A stretch of 64,000 nucleotides of DNA, from positions 26,106-90,105 of the forward strand of contig CAYWDH010000007.1 in NCBI GenBank assembly GCA_964456985.1, read 5' to 3'. Source of the stretch: WJMT01 sp964456985. GTDB lineage: Bacteria > Acidobacteriota > Aminicenantia > Aminicenantales > Aminicenantaceae. Position 1 is the stretch's first letter, and every line of letters begins with the position of its first letter. Below are positions 16,875-25,263 of the stretch, one piece after another. Position numbers and translations under genes: made by a program. The notes beneath the pieces are model-generated. The model saw only the letters and a list, made by a program, of their open reading frames with translations, was not told the origin of the DNA and did not search any database.

Positions 16875-17384
16875 ATGGAAACAAACAACACAAAAATGAG
16901 AATCGAATATTTTCATGCCTCAAAGTATGGAAACGGGGCCATGGTCGCAGACGAATTCAAGAAGGAGATGGCTGCCAAGGGAATCACTGTCAATGTCCAT
17001 CATGTCCGGGATGCCAGAGCAAAGGAGATGCCCGAGGCTGACCTTTACCTTTTCAGCTCACCTGGGCGCATGGGAAAGCCTAAAGGAAAAATGCGCCGTT
17101 TTTTGAAAAAAGCCAAGCTGCCAGCAGGAACCAAGTACGCCATCCTGACAACTGAAGGCGCACCTCAGCCGGACAAGAAGACCGGCCGCATACCCACTGA
17201 AGAGGAACGGGCCAAATGGCAGCGCATCATTCCGATCATGAACGAAATTCTGCAGGAAAAAGGCCTCGTCAAGGTCGCCGAAGGCAAAGTTCTTGTGACC
17301 GGTATCAAGGGACCGCTTGAGGAGGGCTGGCAGACAAAAGTAAAAGAATTCGCTTCCCTACTCCTTACAAGGGAAAATAAATAA
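16875..17384 (+). CDS. Flavodoxin-like protein
   Basis: 169 residues from ATG 16875, preferred over ATG 16842 because GGAGG sits eight nt before it. The flavodoxin fold is visible: IEYFHASKYGNGAMVADEF, where the FMN phosphate loop would be T/S-rich but here reads SKYGNG, then DLYLFSSPGRMGKPKG (the second FMN loop). It probably carries FMN and serves as a low-potential electron carrier or quinone reductase in the cytoplasm. It lacks obvious operon partners. Confidence 0.82.
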   Translation: METNNTKMRIEYFHASKYGNGAMVADEFKKEMAAKGITVNVHHVRDARAKEMPEADLYLFSSPGRMGKPKGKMRRFLKKAKLPAGTKYAILTTEGAPQPDKKTGRIPTEEERAKWQRIIPIMNEILQEKGLVKVAEGKVLVTGIKGPLEEGWQTKVKEFASLLLTRENK

Positions 17385-17401
17385 TTTTAATATATTAAAA
17401 T
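17384..17401. promoter_or_regulatory. 18-bp perfect AT-rich palindrome upstream of padR-like gene
   Basis: ATTTTAATATATTAAAAT reads the same on both strands and starts at the flavodoxin stop codon. It might be a weak terminator or a binding site for a dimeric regulator. It lies 106 nt before the PadR start, so it is not clearly its operator. Confidence 0.3.
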
Positions 17402-17466
17402 ATCCAACAAACATAATTTTCGATAAAATGCAACCTTTTTGGATTATAAAGAGTCTTAAATAATGA

Positions 17467-17489
17467 ATGATATGTCCTAAAATTAGAAA
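17467..17489 (+). promoter_or_regulatory. Candidate PadR operator/leader motif (copy 1)
   Basis: ATGATATGT (17467-17475), two bases, then TAAAATTAGAAA (17478-17489), ending 18 nt before the PadR start. A near-identical block occurs at 28226-28250 before the other padR gene, the only other place I see it. An autoregulatory binding site is the likely role. Confidence 0.45.
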
Positions 17490-17507
17490 AATATAGGCGA
17501 GGCAAAA

Positions 17508-17828
17508 ATGAAACTTCTTTCACGCACTGAAGAATTCATTCTGCTTGCAGCTCTTTATCTTAAGGAAGAGGCCTATTCCGTACAGATACGCAAGCGGTTG
17601 AAGGATGTAACGGGAAAAATATGGTCTTACGGCGCTCTTTTTATCTCTTTGGAACAGCTCGTCAGAAAAGGCTATTTAACATCTTCCCTGACCGACCCTT
17701 TGCCGGAGAGAGGAGGACGAAGCAAGCGAATCTATTCCGTAACTCCTCTAGGCCATAAAGCCTTAAAAGAAATCAAGCAGATGGAACGCAAGATGTGGGA
17801 AACAGCGCCTGATGCGAACGGAGGATAG
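17508..17828 (+). CDS. PadR family transcriptional regulator
   Basis: 106 residues, a single winged-helix domain: LSRTEEFILLAALYLKEEAYSVQIRKRL, then the wing with ERGGRSKRIYSVTPLGHKAL. Length and pattern fit the short PadR subtype lacking the long C-terminal dimerisation helix. It lies three nt before the permease gene, so it almost certainly controls that operon, probably including itself through the motif at 17467-17489. The second PadR at 27880-28203 sits in the same arrangement. Confidence 0.92.
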   Translation: MKLLSRTEEFILLAALYLKEEAYSVQIRKRLKDVTGKIWSYGALFISLEQLVRKGYLTSSLTDPLPERGGRSKRIYSVTPLGHKALKEIKQMERKMWETAPDANGG

Positions 17829-17831
17829 GCC

Positions 17832-20447
17832 GTGAAGAACGATAGAAAAATCAAACCACCGAGAACAGCTCGATGGCTTTTCCGGAAAATATTCCCGGAC
17901 GGGGGTTTTGACACAACCGTATGTGATCTGGAAGAGAGTTATCGGGAAGTGATCAGGGAGAGGGGTTTGTTTTTTGGCAAAACTTGGTACTGCTTTCAGG
18001 CGCTGGCCGCTTTGTATTTTTTTATCTGTCTGCAAATAAGAGGGGATTTAAGCATGTTCAAGCATCATTTGAAAATAACACTCCGCAATCTCCGGAGGCA
18101 AAAAGGGTATTCTTTTATCAATATTTTCGGCCTGGCTGTCAGCTTCACGGTTGTTATATATATTGCCCTTTTCATCCGAAATGAATTGAGCTTCGATAGA
18201 GGTAATGAACACCTCGACCGAATGTACACCATCATGATGGGCGGAGAAAAAGGACAGCAGTATATCATTTCAGCGGCGGCTCTGGAGCTTTCTGAGAATA
18301 TCCCGGAGATCGTAAAGTACACCCGTCTTGGTTTACAGAACAACTATGCGCTTCAATACCATGGGACAGAAACAGAACACGAGAAGAATATCATGATCAA
18401 GGATATGACCTACGCCTGGGTTGATCCGGGCATGTTCGAAGTTTTTACCTATGAATTCAAGGCCGGGAATCCTGAGACAGCCTTAGACCAGCCCTATTCC
18501 ATTGTATTGACCGAAGAAGTTGCCAAGAGCCTGTTCGGAGGCAAGGATCCTATCGGAAAAGTCATTACCCTTAACAGCCGTTATGAAATGACTGTAACCG
18601 GAGTGGTGAAGAAGCCTGCGAATTCTCATCTGGATTTGAATGTCTTTGCGTCTATTCTGACCCTGCGATCCATCAGAGGCCCGGATGCTGACCGCAATTA
18701 CGAATACAACAGCTATCCTACCTATGTGCTGCTTCCCGAGGAACATGACCTGGAAGCTATCAACCAAAAAATAAACACCCATATGGCTTCGGTTTTCGAA
18801 AGGTTGGGACGGCCCAAGGTTGAGTTTTCCCTTTTTCCGGTGAGCGATATCTATCTCTCCGATTCCGGCACCGTGGGCATTAAAGGGAACAAAACACTTT
18901 TATGGATTTTGTTCACTATTGCCGTCTTTATCGTCACTATTGCCGGGATCAACTTTGTCAACCTCAGCACTGCCCGCGCCTCAACACGGGCAAGAGAGAT
19001 CGGCATCAAAAAAGTGCTTGGGGTGATGCGGAAAAATCTCATGAGGCAGTTTCTTTCGGAGTCTATTTTCATTGCATTTGTTGCGTTGTGTGCGGCTCTT
19101 GCCTGTGCGGTCTTCTTTTTCCCTTCCTTCAATAAGGCCTTTGCCGTGGGAATTAGTATGGGGAGCCTGTTTAAACCTGGGATGCTCTTTTATCTTGCAG
19201 CAGGAGCTCTCGTCATTGGGATTTTGGCTGGTCTTTATCCGGCTTTCTACCTCTCCGCTTTTCAGCCCGTCACAGTCATCAGAGGTTATGTCACCCAGGG
19301 GAAAAAAGGATCTTTTTTCCGTAAAGCTTTGATTGTTTTCCAGTTCGCGGTTTCTGTGATGCTTATTATCGGAACGCTGACCATCACCAGCCAAATCCGC
19401 TTTACACGGAACAAAGACCTTGGTTTTAGTACCAAGAACGTGATAACTTTCCCTCAGCCCCGTTTGGATTCATTCCACCGGAATCTCGAAAGCATCAAAA
19501 CCGAACTTCTCCGGCATCCTGATATTTTGGAAGTGTCTTTTTCCAACGGATACCCGGGGCGGCCCTGGAACAATGAATCGCTCAAGCTTGGTGAAGAGTA
19601 CATTGGTTTCACTCACTACAGTGCGGATTCCGATTTTGCCGATGTCTACGGCCTGGAACTTCTGGAGGGAAGATTTTTAGATTTAAGCCGGCAAAGCGAT
19701 CACCTGCGGGCCGTTGTTATCAATGAGACGGCAGTAAGGGAATTCGGTTTGGAATCCCCTGTCGGCACTCATCTTCCGTACATCCCAAGAGGAAATTTAA
19801 CGGCATTGCCGGAAGAGGAGATCGAAATTATCGGCGTGATCAAGGATTTTCACTGCCGGTCGCTTCACCAGGAAATCAATCCGATCCTCATAAGTTACAA
19901 TAAAGACTGGATGTCTCATGGAGGAATTTTGTATTCCGGGGACAATCTCTCTGACTTGGTCAGCCATGCCAAGGAGGTCTGGAAGCGGTTTGCGCCTGGA
20001 TTTCCGTTTGAATTCAGCTTCCTGGATCAAGAAATCAAAGGGATGTACGCGAAGGATGAGGTGTTTGAGCAAGCCTTTTTTTATGCAGCTGGCTTTTCCA
20101 TTTTAATTGCCTGTTTGGGGCTTTTGGGTCTGGCCTCTTATGTGGCCGCTGAAAGGACCAAAGAAATCGGCATCCGGAAAGTGCTTGGTGCATCGTATTC
20201 CCAGATTCTGATCTTGTTATCGTCTGAATTCACAGCGGCTATCGTTCTAGCTAACCTGATTGCCTGGCCTGTGGCTTATTACTTCATGAAAAAATGGCTG
20301 GCCCATTTCGCTTACCGGATCGACCTGGGGATTGGGATATTTTTATTATCTGCCCTTCTGGCATTCGGTGTGGCGTTACTTACTGTGGGCTGGCATTCTG
20401 TAAAAGCAGCCGCTTCTGACCCGGTGGATTCCTTACGGTACGAATAA
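17832..20447 (+). CDS. Large MacB/FtsX-like ABC transporter permease with N-terminal prefix domain
   Basis: 871 residues, GTG start at 17832, three nt after padR. A permease prefix domain (about 1-75, ending in a hydrophobic stretch) precedes the first transmembrane helix (INIFGLAVSFTVVIYIALFI). After it come a large periplasmic MacB-type domain (about 125-355), a three-helix FtsX core (about 360-510), a second periplasmic domain and a second FtsX core (about 755-871). LSTARASTRAREIGIKKVLG and AERTKEIGIRKVLGAS are the paired cytoplasmic coupling motifs. The tail is DPVDSLRYE. No ATPase is encoded next to it, so it must use one encoded elsewhere. It probably exports or extracts an envelope compound; the substrate is unknown. 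Confidence 0.92.
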   Translation: MKNDRKIKPPRTARWLFRKIFPDGGFDTTVCDLEESYREVIRERGLFFGKTWYCFQALAALYFFICLQIRGDLSMFKHHLKITLRNLRRQKGYSFINIFGLAVSFTVVIYIALFIRNELSFDRGNEHLDRMYTIMMGGEKGQQYIISAAALELSENIPEIVKYTRLGLQNNYALQYHGTETEHEKNIMIKDMTYAWVDPGMFEVFTYEFKAGNPETALDQPYSIVLTEEVAKSLFGGKDPIGKVITLNSRYEMTVTGVVKKPANSHLDLNVFASILTLRSIRGPDADRNYEYNSYPTYVLLPEEHDLEAINQKINTHMASVFERLGRPKVEFSLFPVSDIYLSDSGTVGIKGNKTLLWILFTIAVFIVTIAGINFVNLSTARASTRAREIGIKKVLGVMRKNLMRQFLSESIFIAFVALCAALACAVFFFPSFNKAFAVGISMGSLFKPGMLFYLAAGALVIGILAGLYPAFYLSAFQPVTVIRGYVTQGKKGSFFRKALIVFQFAVSVMLIIGTLTITSQIRFTRNKDLGFSTKNVITFPQPRLDSFHRNLESIKTELLRHPDILEVSFSNGYPGRPWNNESLKLGEEYIGFTHYSADSDFADVYGLELLEGRFLDLSRQSDHLRAVVINETAVREFGLESPVGTHLPYIPRGNLTALPEEEIEIIGVIKDFHCRSLHQEINPILISYNKDWMSHGGILYSGDNLSDLVSHAKEVWKRFAPGFPFEFSFLDQEIKGMYAKDEVFEQAFFYAAGFSILIACLGLLGLASYVAAERTKEIGIRKVLGASYSQILILLSSEFTAAIVLANLIAWPVAYYFMKKWLAHFAYRIDLGIGIFLLSALLAFGVALLTVGWHSVKAAASDPVDSLRYE

Positions 20448-20574
20448 TCTGTAAGAATAATTGTATTACTCGATAATTCGGGAAAAGATCGCAGCGCAAC
20501 TTTATATGGAGAGAGGAAGTTTATATAATTGACATATCTTATTCATAAAAAAGGTAAAAAAGGAGCTATCTGTC

Positions 20575-21780
20575 ATGAAAAAAAAACTTAGAGGAGCCTT
20601 TTGTGTTTTGCTGTTTATTTCACTGGTCTTTTCTTTTTCCCTCTCCCAGGAAATCGAGACCAAAGACGGAGTCAAATTCATCCACAATACAGAGAAAAGC
20701 CTGAAGAAAAATAAGGCACACATTTCCTTAGAGCTGGTCAATACTCTGGGAGATATAAACACGCCCGATGAAAACCTGGCCTTTTATCTTCCCGAAGATA
20801 TTGTCATGGATACAAAAGGGAATATGTACATCCTTGACTCAGGAAACCACAGGATACAGAAATTCACTCCTGATTACCAATATCTTGCCACCATAGGAAG
20901 GCAGGGCCAGGGACCCGGAGAATTTTATTTTCCTTCATCTCTGGATATAGGACAAGACAATTATCTCTATGTCTCGGACCCGCAGAACAAAAGAATCCAG
21001 ATACTCAAGCCTGACGGCACAGAATACAAGACCATCAAGTTTCTCAATGAGAGCGTAGGGTCTATAAAACTGCTTCACTCCGGGAACATCATCATGAACC
21101 CAGCCGGAGGTTTTATAATGATTCCTTCATTTGAGGAAAACGAGCTCTCCAAACTGATTAAAGTCTATGATAGAGAAGGCAATCTTGTCCGTGAATTCGG
21201 TGAGCCGTTCGATTTTAAACACATACTTATGAACCGAATGGGAAACCAGTATGAATTTGCCGTGGATGAAGATGACTGTATTTATGTCACGTTCATGCAC
21301 CAGAACAGAATAGAAAAATATTCTCCCGAAGGAAAGCTTTTATGGAGAGCTGACCGGTCTCTAAATTACAGTATGGATCCTCCTAAAAACAAAGGAACGA
21401 GGGAAGCAAAGGGAGGCATGCAAAGGATTCAGCTTCCCCAGATGAACAAATGCAGCGAGGGGATTTCCGTGGACCCTAAAGGAAGAGTTTGGGCCATCAC
21501 AATGACCAGACAGCTCAAAGAAGATGAAAGAGTGGGCATGTCATTGAGTGTAAGTAATATAAACGGACAGCGATCCACTTCTGTGAAACTCCAAGGGAGT
21601 ACAGAGCAGACAAAGACCGATGCTTATGGGCTTGAAGTGTACAGCCCAGACGGAATTCTGATCCAAAGGATTCCTCTGGATCATTTCGTGAATGGAATCC
21701 AAATCCTCAAAGACAGAGTGTTTCTCCTGGATAAAGAACGCGGGACTAAATACTACGAATACAAGATCATAGAAAATTAG
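20575..21780 (+). CDS. 6-bladed beta-propeller secreted protein
   Basis: 401 residues. The signal peptide (MKKKLRGAFCVLLFISLVFS) ends near SLSQEIE and has no clear lipobox cysteine at the cleavage site. Blades of NHL type follow: DTKGNMYILDSGNHRIQKF, then GRQGQGPGEFYFPSSLDIG, then DNYLYVSDPQNKRIQIL. Family members are surface-exposed binding propellers. It follows the permease by 127 nt and has its own AAAAAAGGAGC ribosome-binding site. Confidence 0.88.
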   Translation: MKKKLRGAFCVLLFISLVFSFSLSQEIETKDGVKFIHNTEKSLKKNKAHISLELVNTLGDINTPDENLAFYLPEDIVMDTKGNMYILDSGNHRIQKFTPDYQYLATIGRQGQGPGEFYFPSSLDIGQDNYLYVSDPQNKRIQILKPDGTEYKTIKFLNESVGSIKLLHSGNIIMNPAGGFIMIPSFEENELSKLIKVYDREGNLVREFGEPFDFKHILMNRMGNQYEFAVDEDDCIYVTFMHQNRIEKYSPEGKLLWRADRSLNYSMDPPKNKGTREAKGGMQRIQLPQMNKCSEGISVDPKGRVWAITMTRQLKEDERVGMSLSVSNINGQRSTSVKLQGSTEQTKTDAYGLEVYSPDGILIQRIPLDHFVNGIQILKDRVFLLDKERGTKYYEYKIIEN

Positions 21781-21805
21781 CCTGGATGATGAACGAGGTA
21801 AGTAT

Positions 21806-23062
21806 TTATTTCTTGGGGGGCTTTGTCGGAACCCAGTTTTCCATAAAACTTTTCCTTCCTTCGTGTTCATCAACTAGTGCCTGAAAAATGGCCCGCATCT
21901 GTTCATAAGGAAGCGTGCCGATAACCATATGCCCGTTTATGATCATAGTTGGTGTGGAGCGGATTCCATAATCATACCGATCCGAGGTCTTCTTATACTC
22001 TTTTCCCGTGTTCACAATGATGTCAACCATCTCCCTTACAGAAGGATCTTGTGCCAACTCATAGACTCCATATCTTTGAGCCAGCTCCTTTCTCCACTCA
22101 GGGCTTGAACGGGCAACATTAAAATTCGCAAAGATCTCATTATGTATGTCCATGAACTTTTCCGGATCCGCGGCCGCATAATAAGCAAGTTCACAGGCTC
22201 CCGGATGGATATCCTTATCGACCACACTGTTGCATCCTCCCTCCAGCGGAAAAAACTGAAAGGCAATATTGATCTTCCCGGCAAATTCTTCCTTAAACAG
22301 GTTGAACTGCTGTTCAAGAAACAAGCAATCCGGGCAGAGAAAGTCAGCATACTCGACAATATGAATAGGGGCTTCTTCGAACTCCTCTGTCGAACGGGCA
22401 GTCCAGTACGGTGAAATAAAGCTGGGATTTCCCACAACGGGGAGCTCATAAAACTGTTTGACCACTCTCATGGCCACTGCTTCCTGAGCTTCCTTTCTGG
22501 CTTTGTGGTATTCGACCATTCCATAGGAAGCAATACCCACAACCAGAACAAAAGTTAAAAGCATCTTTAAAGAAGGATTGATAAACCGATGGAAAATCCC
22601 TTTTTCCTTTCTGACCGAATATTTAAAAAAAAGAATAAAACTGAACAAAGAAAAAACATAATATCCAAGGCAGAAAAGACAAAGTGTATGGTTTATAAAA
22701 ATTGAAAAGAGGAAGAGAAAAATAACTCCGATGATATTCACTAAAGATATAAATGCATTGGTGAGTTCAAATTTTTCGGATGGAAAGACAGCTCCCAGCA
22801 TTACCAGAGCTCCCACTATGAATCCAAAAAGCCCTATGGGAACTCCCATAACTTGTGAGAGGGACGAAAACGCTGAGCTGTCACAGTTAAAAAAAGTGCT
22901 TATGTCGCAGAAGGATCCTTCAAATATTGACTCAGGATAATTCGCCAGAAAAAAGTGCTGAACAGTTAGAACCGATGCGGCCGCCATTCCCAGTCCTGAG
23001 ACAAAGCTGAGAAACCGCGGCCAGGTCACGCCTTTCATTGTCAAAGACTTGTTCATATTCAT
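21806..23062 (-). CDS. VKOR-DsbA fusion (vitamin K epoxide reductase domain plus thioredoxin domain)
   Basis: 418 residues. The N-terminal half (about 15-160) is a multi-spanning VKOR domain. It shows the loop cysteine pair (FCDISTFFNCD) and the active-site CLFC in a membrane helix (HTLCLFCLGYY). A linker helix leads to a DsbA-like thioredoxin domain (about 205-400) with CPDC in EYADFLCPDCLFL and a second cysteine pair further on. Such fusions make disulfides in the periplasm and pass electrons to quinone, doing the work of DsbA plus DsbB. No dsbA or dsbB partner is present nearby, as expected for a self-contained enzyme. Confidence 0.9.
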   Translation of the reverse strand: MNMNKSLTMKGVTWPRFLSFVSGLGMAAASVLTVQHFFLANYPESIFEGSFCDISTFFNCDSSAFSSLSQVMGVPIGLFGFIVGALVMLGAVFPSEKFELTNAFISLVNIIGVIFLFLFSIFINHTLCLFCLGYYVFSLFSFILFFKYSVRKEKGIFHRFINPSLKMLLTFVLVVGIASYGMVEYHKARKEAQEAVAMRVVKQFYELPVVGNPSFISPYWTARSTEEFEEAPIHIVEYADFLCPDCLFLEQQFNLFKEEFAGKINIAFQFFPLEGGCNSVVDKDIHPGACELAYYAAADPEKFMDIHNEIFANFNVARSSPEWRKELAQRYGVYELAQDPSVREMVDIIVNTGKEYKKTSDRYDYGIRSTPTMIINGHMVIGTLPYEQMRAIFQALVDEHEGRKSFMENWVPTKPPKK

Positions 23063-23128
23063 AAATCACTTCTCCAAAAAAATGTGAATTGTGTTATAGG
23101 ATAGGCTCTTTTTACAATTTATTCAAGC

Positions 23129-23632
23129 TCAATCGAGAGGCCAAAATTGATTGTCAAACCAAATTTTTTCCTTAAGGTCATTGTCTATTCGAGCGAGCAT
23201 CACCATATGACCTTTTTCCCAGTCTCTGAGCCAAGTAAAAAGAGCTCTTTCGTCCTCTGACTGGGCCGCTTCAGCGTGGTCTGAATAATATCTAACTGAA
23301 TTTTTCTCGAATTCCAGGGCTGCTGAAATAACCGCAGCCTCATACCCGGCTCCGGATACATTCTCTTTAATAATATCCGTTAAGACCGCTTCCGATGTTT
23401 CGGCGTGAGAATCTTTAATTCCGGACAAATCAAAGCCTTCACCTTTGGAGATACGGGAAAACTGTTTGTTCAGTACATTTATATGTTTCTCTTCTTCCCT
23501 AGCCAGCATGCTGAAAAGGTCTTTTACAGCCTGCGCTTGAGATGTGTCTATAACAGACTTATAAAGAGCTCTGCCTTTATGTTCCAAAAGAATGGCTCCT
23601 TTTAGAATCTCGAGGATTTTGTTTTCGGACAT
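23129..23632 (-). CDS. Ferritin-like / rubrerythrin-family diiron protein
   Basis: 167 residues forming a four-helix bundle with two metal-ligand helix pairs: LLEHKGRALY and EEEKHINVL, then ALEFEKNSVRYY and DWEKGHMVML. The Glu and Glu-x-x-His spacing is that of rubrerythrin/ferritin-like diiron sites. No C-terminal rubredoxin domain is present, so electrons must come from another donor. Likely role is peroxide or oxygen detoxification in an anaerobe. The leader is one of the two near-identical promoter-leader cassettes (copy B). The start is fixed by AAAGGAGG. Confidence 0.85.
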   Translation of the reverse strand: MSENKILEILKGAILLEHKGRALYKSVIDTSQAQAVKDLFSMLAREEEKHINVLNKQFSRISKGEGFDLSGIKDSHAETSEAVLTDIIKENVSGAGYEAAVISAALEFEKNSVRYYSDHAEAAQSEDERALFTWLRDWEKGHMVMLARIDNDLKEKIWFDNQFWPLD

Positions 23633-23650
23633 AATTCCTCCTTCCTTTGA

Positions 23651-23682
23651 CTATCCTGACTTATTCATAAAAAATGGCGATG
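23651..23682 (-). promoter_or_regulatory. Leader element copy B upstream of the ferritin-like gene
   Basis: On the minus strand CATCGCCATTTTTT runs into ATG-AAT-AAG-TCA-GGA-TAG, a five-codon frame MNKSG-stop, 18 nt before the gene start. It begins exactly 25 nt after the -10 box at 23708-23713. The surrounding 95 nt are about 85 percent identical by eye to the cassette at 58829-58923. Confidence 0.55.
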
Positions 23683-23707
23683 TTCTTTCTTTTGTTTTGC
23701 TTTCAAG

Positions 23708-23736
23708 AATATACATGCTTTCTGTAAAAATGACAA
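23708..23736 (-). promoter_or_regulatory. Sigma-70-type promoter of the ferritin-like gene
   Basis: Minus strand: TTGTCA (23731-23736), 17 nt spacer, TATATT (23708-23713). The same boxes and spacer recur at 58837-58865, and the sequence between and after them is conserved. Confidence 0.6.
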
Positions 23737-23758
23737 TTGAAATATTTTTAATGCTCTA

Positions 23759-25129
23759 TTAATCCATGTCCAAATCCAAATCTACCATAGGAATCCATTT
23801 CCCCTGCTGCCATACACAGGCACTCTCTGTATAAATACGAGTTAGCTCCTGGAGTGAAATAGCTTCCTTTTCATCTTCACATAACTTCGAATAAAATTTC
23901 CTCAGATGAGCGGTTGGAATGATGTCTATCAATGCTAATCGATTACTGAAAGCATATTCAAACCCAATAATAGTATTTTCGTCTTCAAGATTCCAATAAT
24001 GAATATAAATATGAAATAAATTTCCATCTGAGTGATCAAATACAGGGAAGTCATAAGTGAAGGCACGGTCCCTAAACCGATTTGTTTTTTTAAATCGAAT
24101 ATAGGTAATTTGATTTCCTGGCTCAGCCTCATCAGCAATGTATTTCTGGAGAAGATATTTGAGATGCTGGTATTCCGGTTCAACTCGATTGGGAGGGCAG
24201 ACGCCTCTAAAATTCTTGAGGTCCAGCACACCAAGGACAGCCTCACCATTAAGAAGATTATTGGTTGCACCAAAAACAACTTCATCAGTCCCATCCTTAT
24301 TTAAATCAATAGGAATCAAAAAGGAGAGATGCCCTGTCTGAATATATTCATTCAGAAGATTACCATTGATATCATATCTGGCGATGATCACGAGAAATCT
24401 GGTTCTGTGCCGCCAGGCTGTTAATATAAATGTTTTTTTATGACTCCGGGCAAATTTATTATAAACAGGAAAGAAGTTCGATCTGAGAATAAGACCTCTA
24501 AAACTTTGGTCATTGATGATGCTCTTCTGCCAGATCCTAGAACCATTATTATCGAATAAAGTCAAATAAAATTGATTCTTCTCATAATCATATTCTCTGG
24601 AGATAACTTCATTGGCCTGGTCATTGTCTATATCAAAAAAATCCAAATATTCCTTACTATCCGTTTCTTCAGTGAAAAGGGGAACATTGCTTTCGGCATA
24701 GTTCCAAATTACCTCTCCCTTTTTGTTCTCTATGTATACATTCCTATCATTGGTAACAGCCATGGTTGGATCAGGAGAAGGAGAGACAAAAAAATCATAG
24801 GTATTTTTATTTTGTATCAGAAAAAACCACACCAGAATAAAAACAACGACAACCGCCAGGAAAAGCGAGATACCAAGGATTATATTTTTCTTTCCTTTCT
24901 TTCTCCTTTTAGAAGAAGGCCTCTTGCGCAGCCATCTTTCAATCTCATCCACAGAAGCATAAACGGTCCGTTTGTGGGCGTCTCCAACTCTATGAAGGGG
25001 GAATCCCAGCTCCTGTTCCCAAATATAGACATTTCTTTCGCTGACATTAAGATAATTTGCAATGGCTTTGACACCAAAGATATATTTTTGAGAGAGAGAT
25101 TTCTTCTTTCGTTCAGACTTGATATCCAT
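23759..25129 (-). CDS. Membrane-anchored helix-turn-helix protein with extracytoplasmic propeller-like domain
   Basis: 456 residues from ATG 25129. An upstream in-frame GTG at 25156 would coincide with the predicted transcription start. Residues about 15-70 are a MerR/excisionase-like helix-turn-helix (VKAIANYLNVSERNVYIWEQEL, then RTVYASVDEIERWL). A basic linker and one membrane helix follow (about 83-107, IILGISLFLAVVVVFILVWF). The remaining 340 residues lie outside and contain FG-GAP/VCBS-like calcium-loop repeats such as DIDNDQANEVISREYDYEK and DLNKDGTDEVVFG. It looks like a single-protein regulator that senses something outside while its DNA-binding domain stays at the membrane. Target genes are unknown; the flanking genes are on the same strand. 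Confidence 0.75.
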   Translation of the reverse strand: MDIKSERKKKSLSQKYIFGVKAIANYLNVSERNVYIWEQELGFPLHRVGDAHKRTVYASVDEIERWLRKRPSSKRRKKGKKNIILGISLFLAVVVVFILVWFFLIQNKNTYDFFVSPSPDPTMAVTNDRNVYIENKKGEVIWNYAESNVPLFTEETDSKEYLDFFDIDNDQANEVISREYDYEKNQFYLTLFDNNGSRIWQKSIINDQSFRGLILRSNFFPVYNKFARSHKKTFILTAWRHRTRFLVIIARYDINGNLLNEYIQTGHLSFLIPIDLNKDGTDEVVFGATNNLLNGEAVLGVLDLKNFRGVCPPNRVEPEYQHLKYLLQKYIADEAEPGNQITYIRFKKTNRFRDRAFTYDFPVFDHSDGNLFHIYIHYWNLEDENTIIGFEYAFSNRLALIDIIPTAHLRKFYSKLCEDEKEAISLQELTRIYTESACVWQQGKWIPMVDLDLDMD

Positions 25130-25158
25130 ATCAACTCTATATTTAGCCGGTGTCACCT

Positions 25159-25187
25159 ATAATAAAATAATAATACTCTTCAATCAA
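25159..25187 (-). promoter_or_regulatory. Promoter of the membrane-anchored HTH gene
   Basis: Minus strand: TTGATT (25182-25187), 17 nt, TATTAT (25159-25164). Transcription would start close to 25153, which favours the ATG at 25129 over the GTG at 25156 as the start codon. Confidence 0.45.
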
Positions 25188-25263
25188 TCAGAAATTAAAA
25201 AATAACTAAAATTTTTTCTGAAAACAGGCCGAAGGACTAAAACGGGGAGTGATGACAGCCCTG

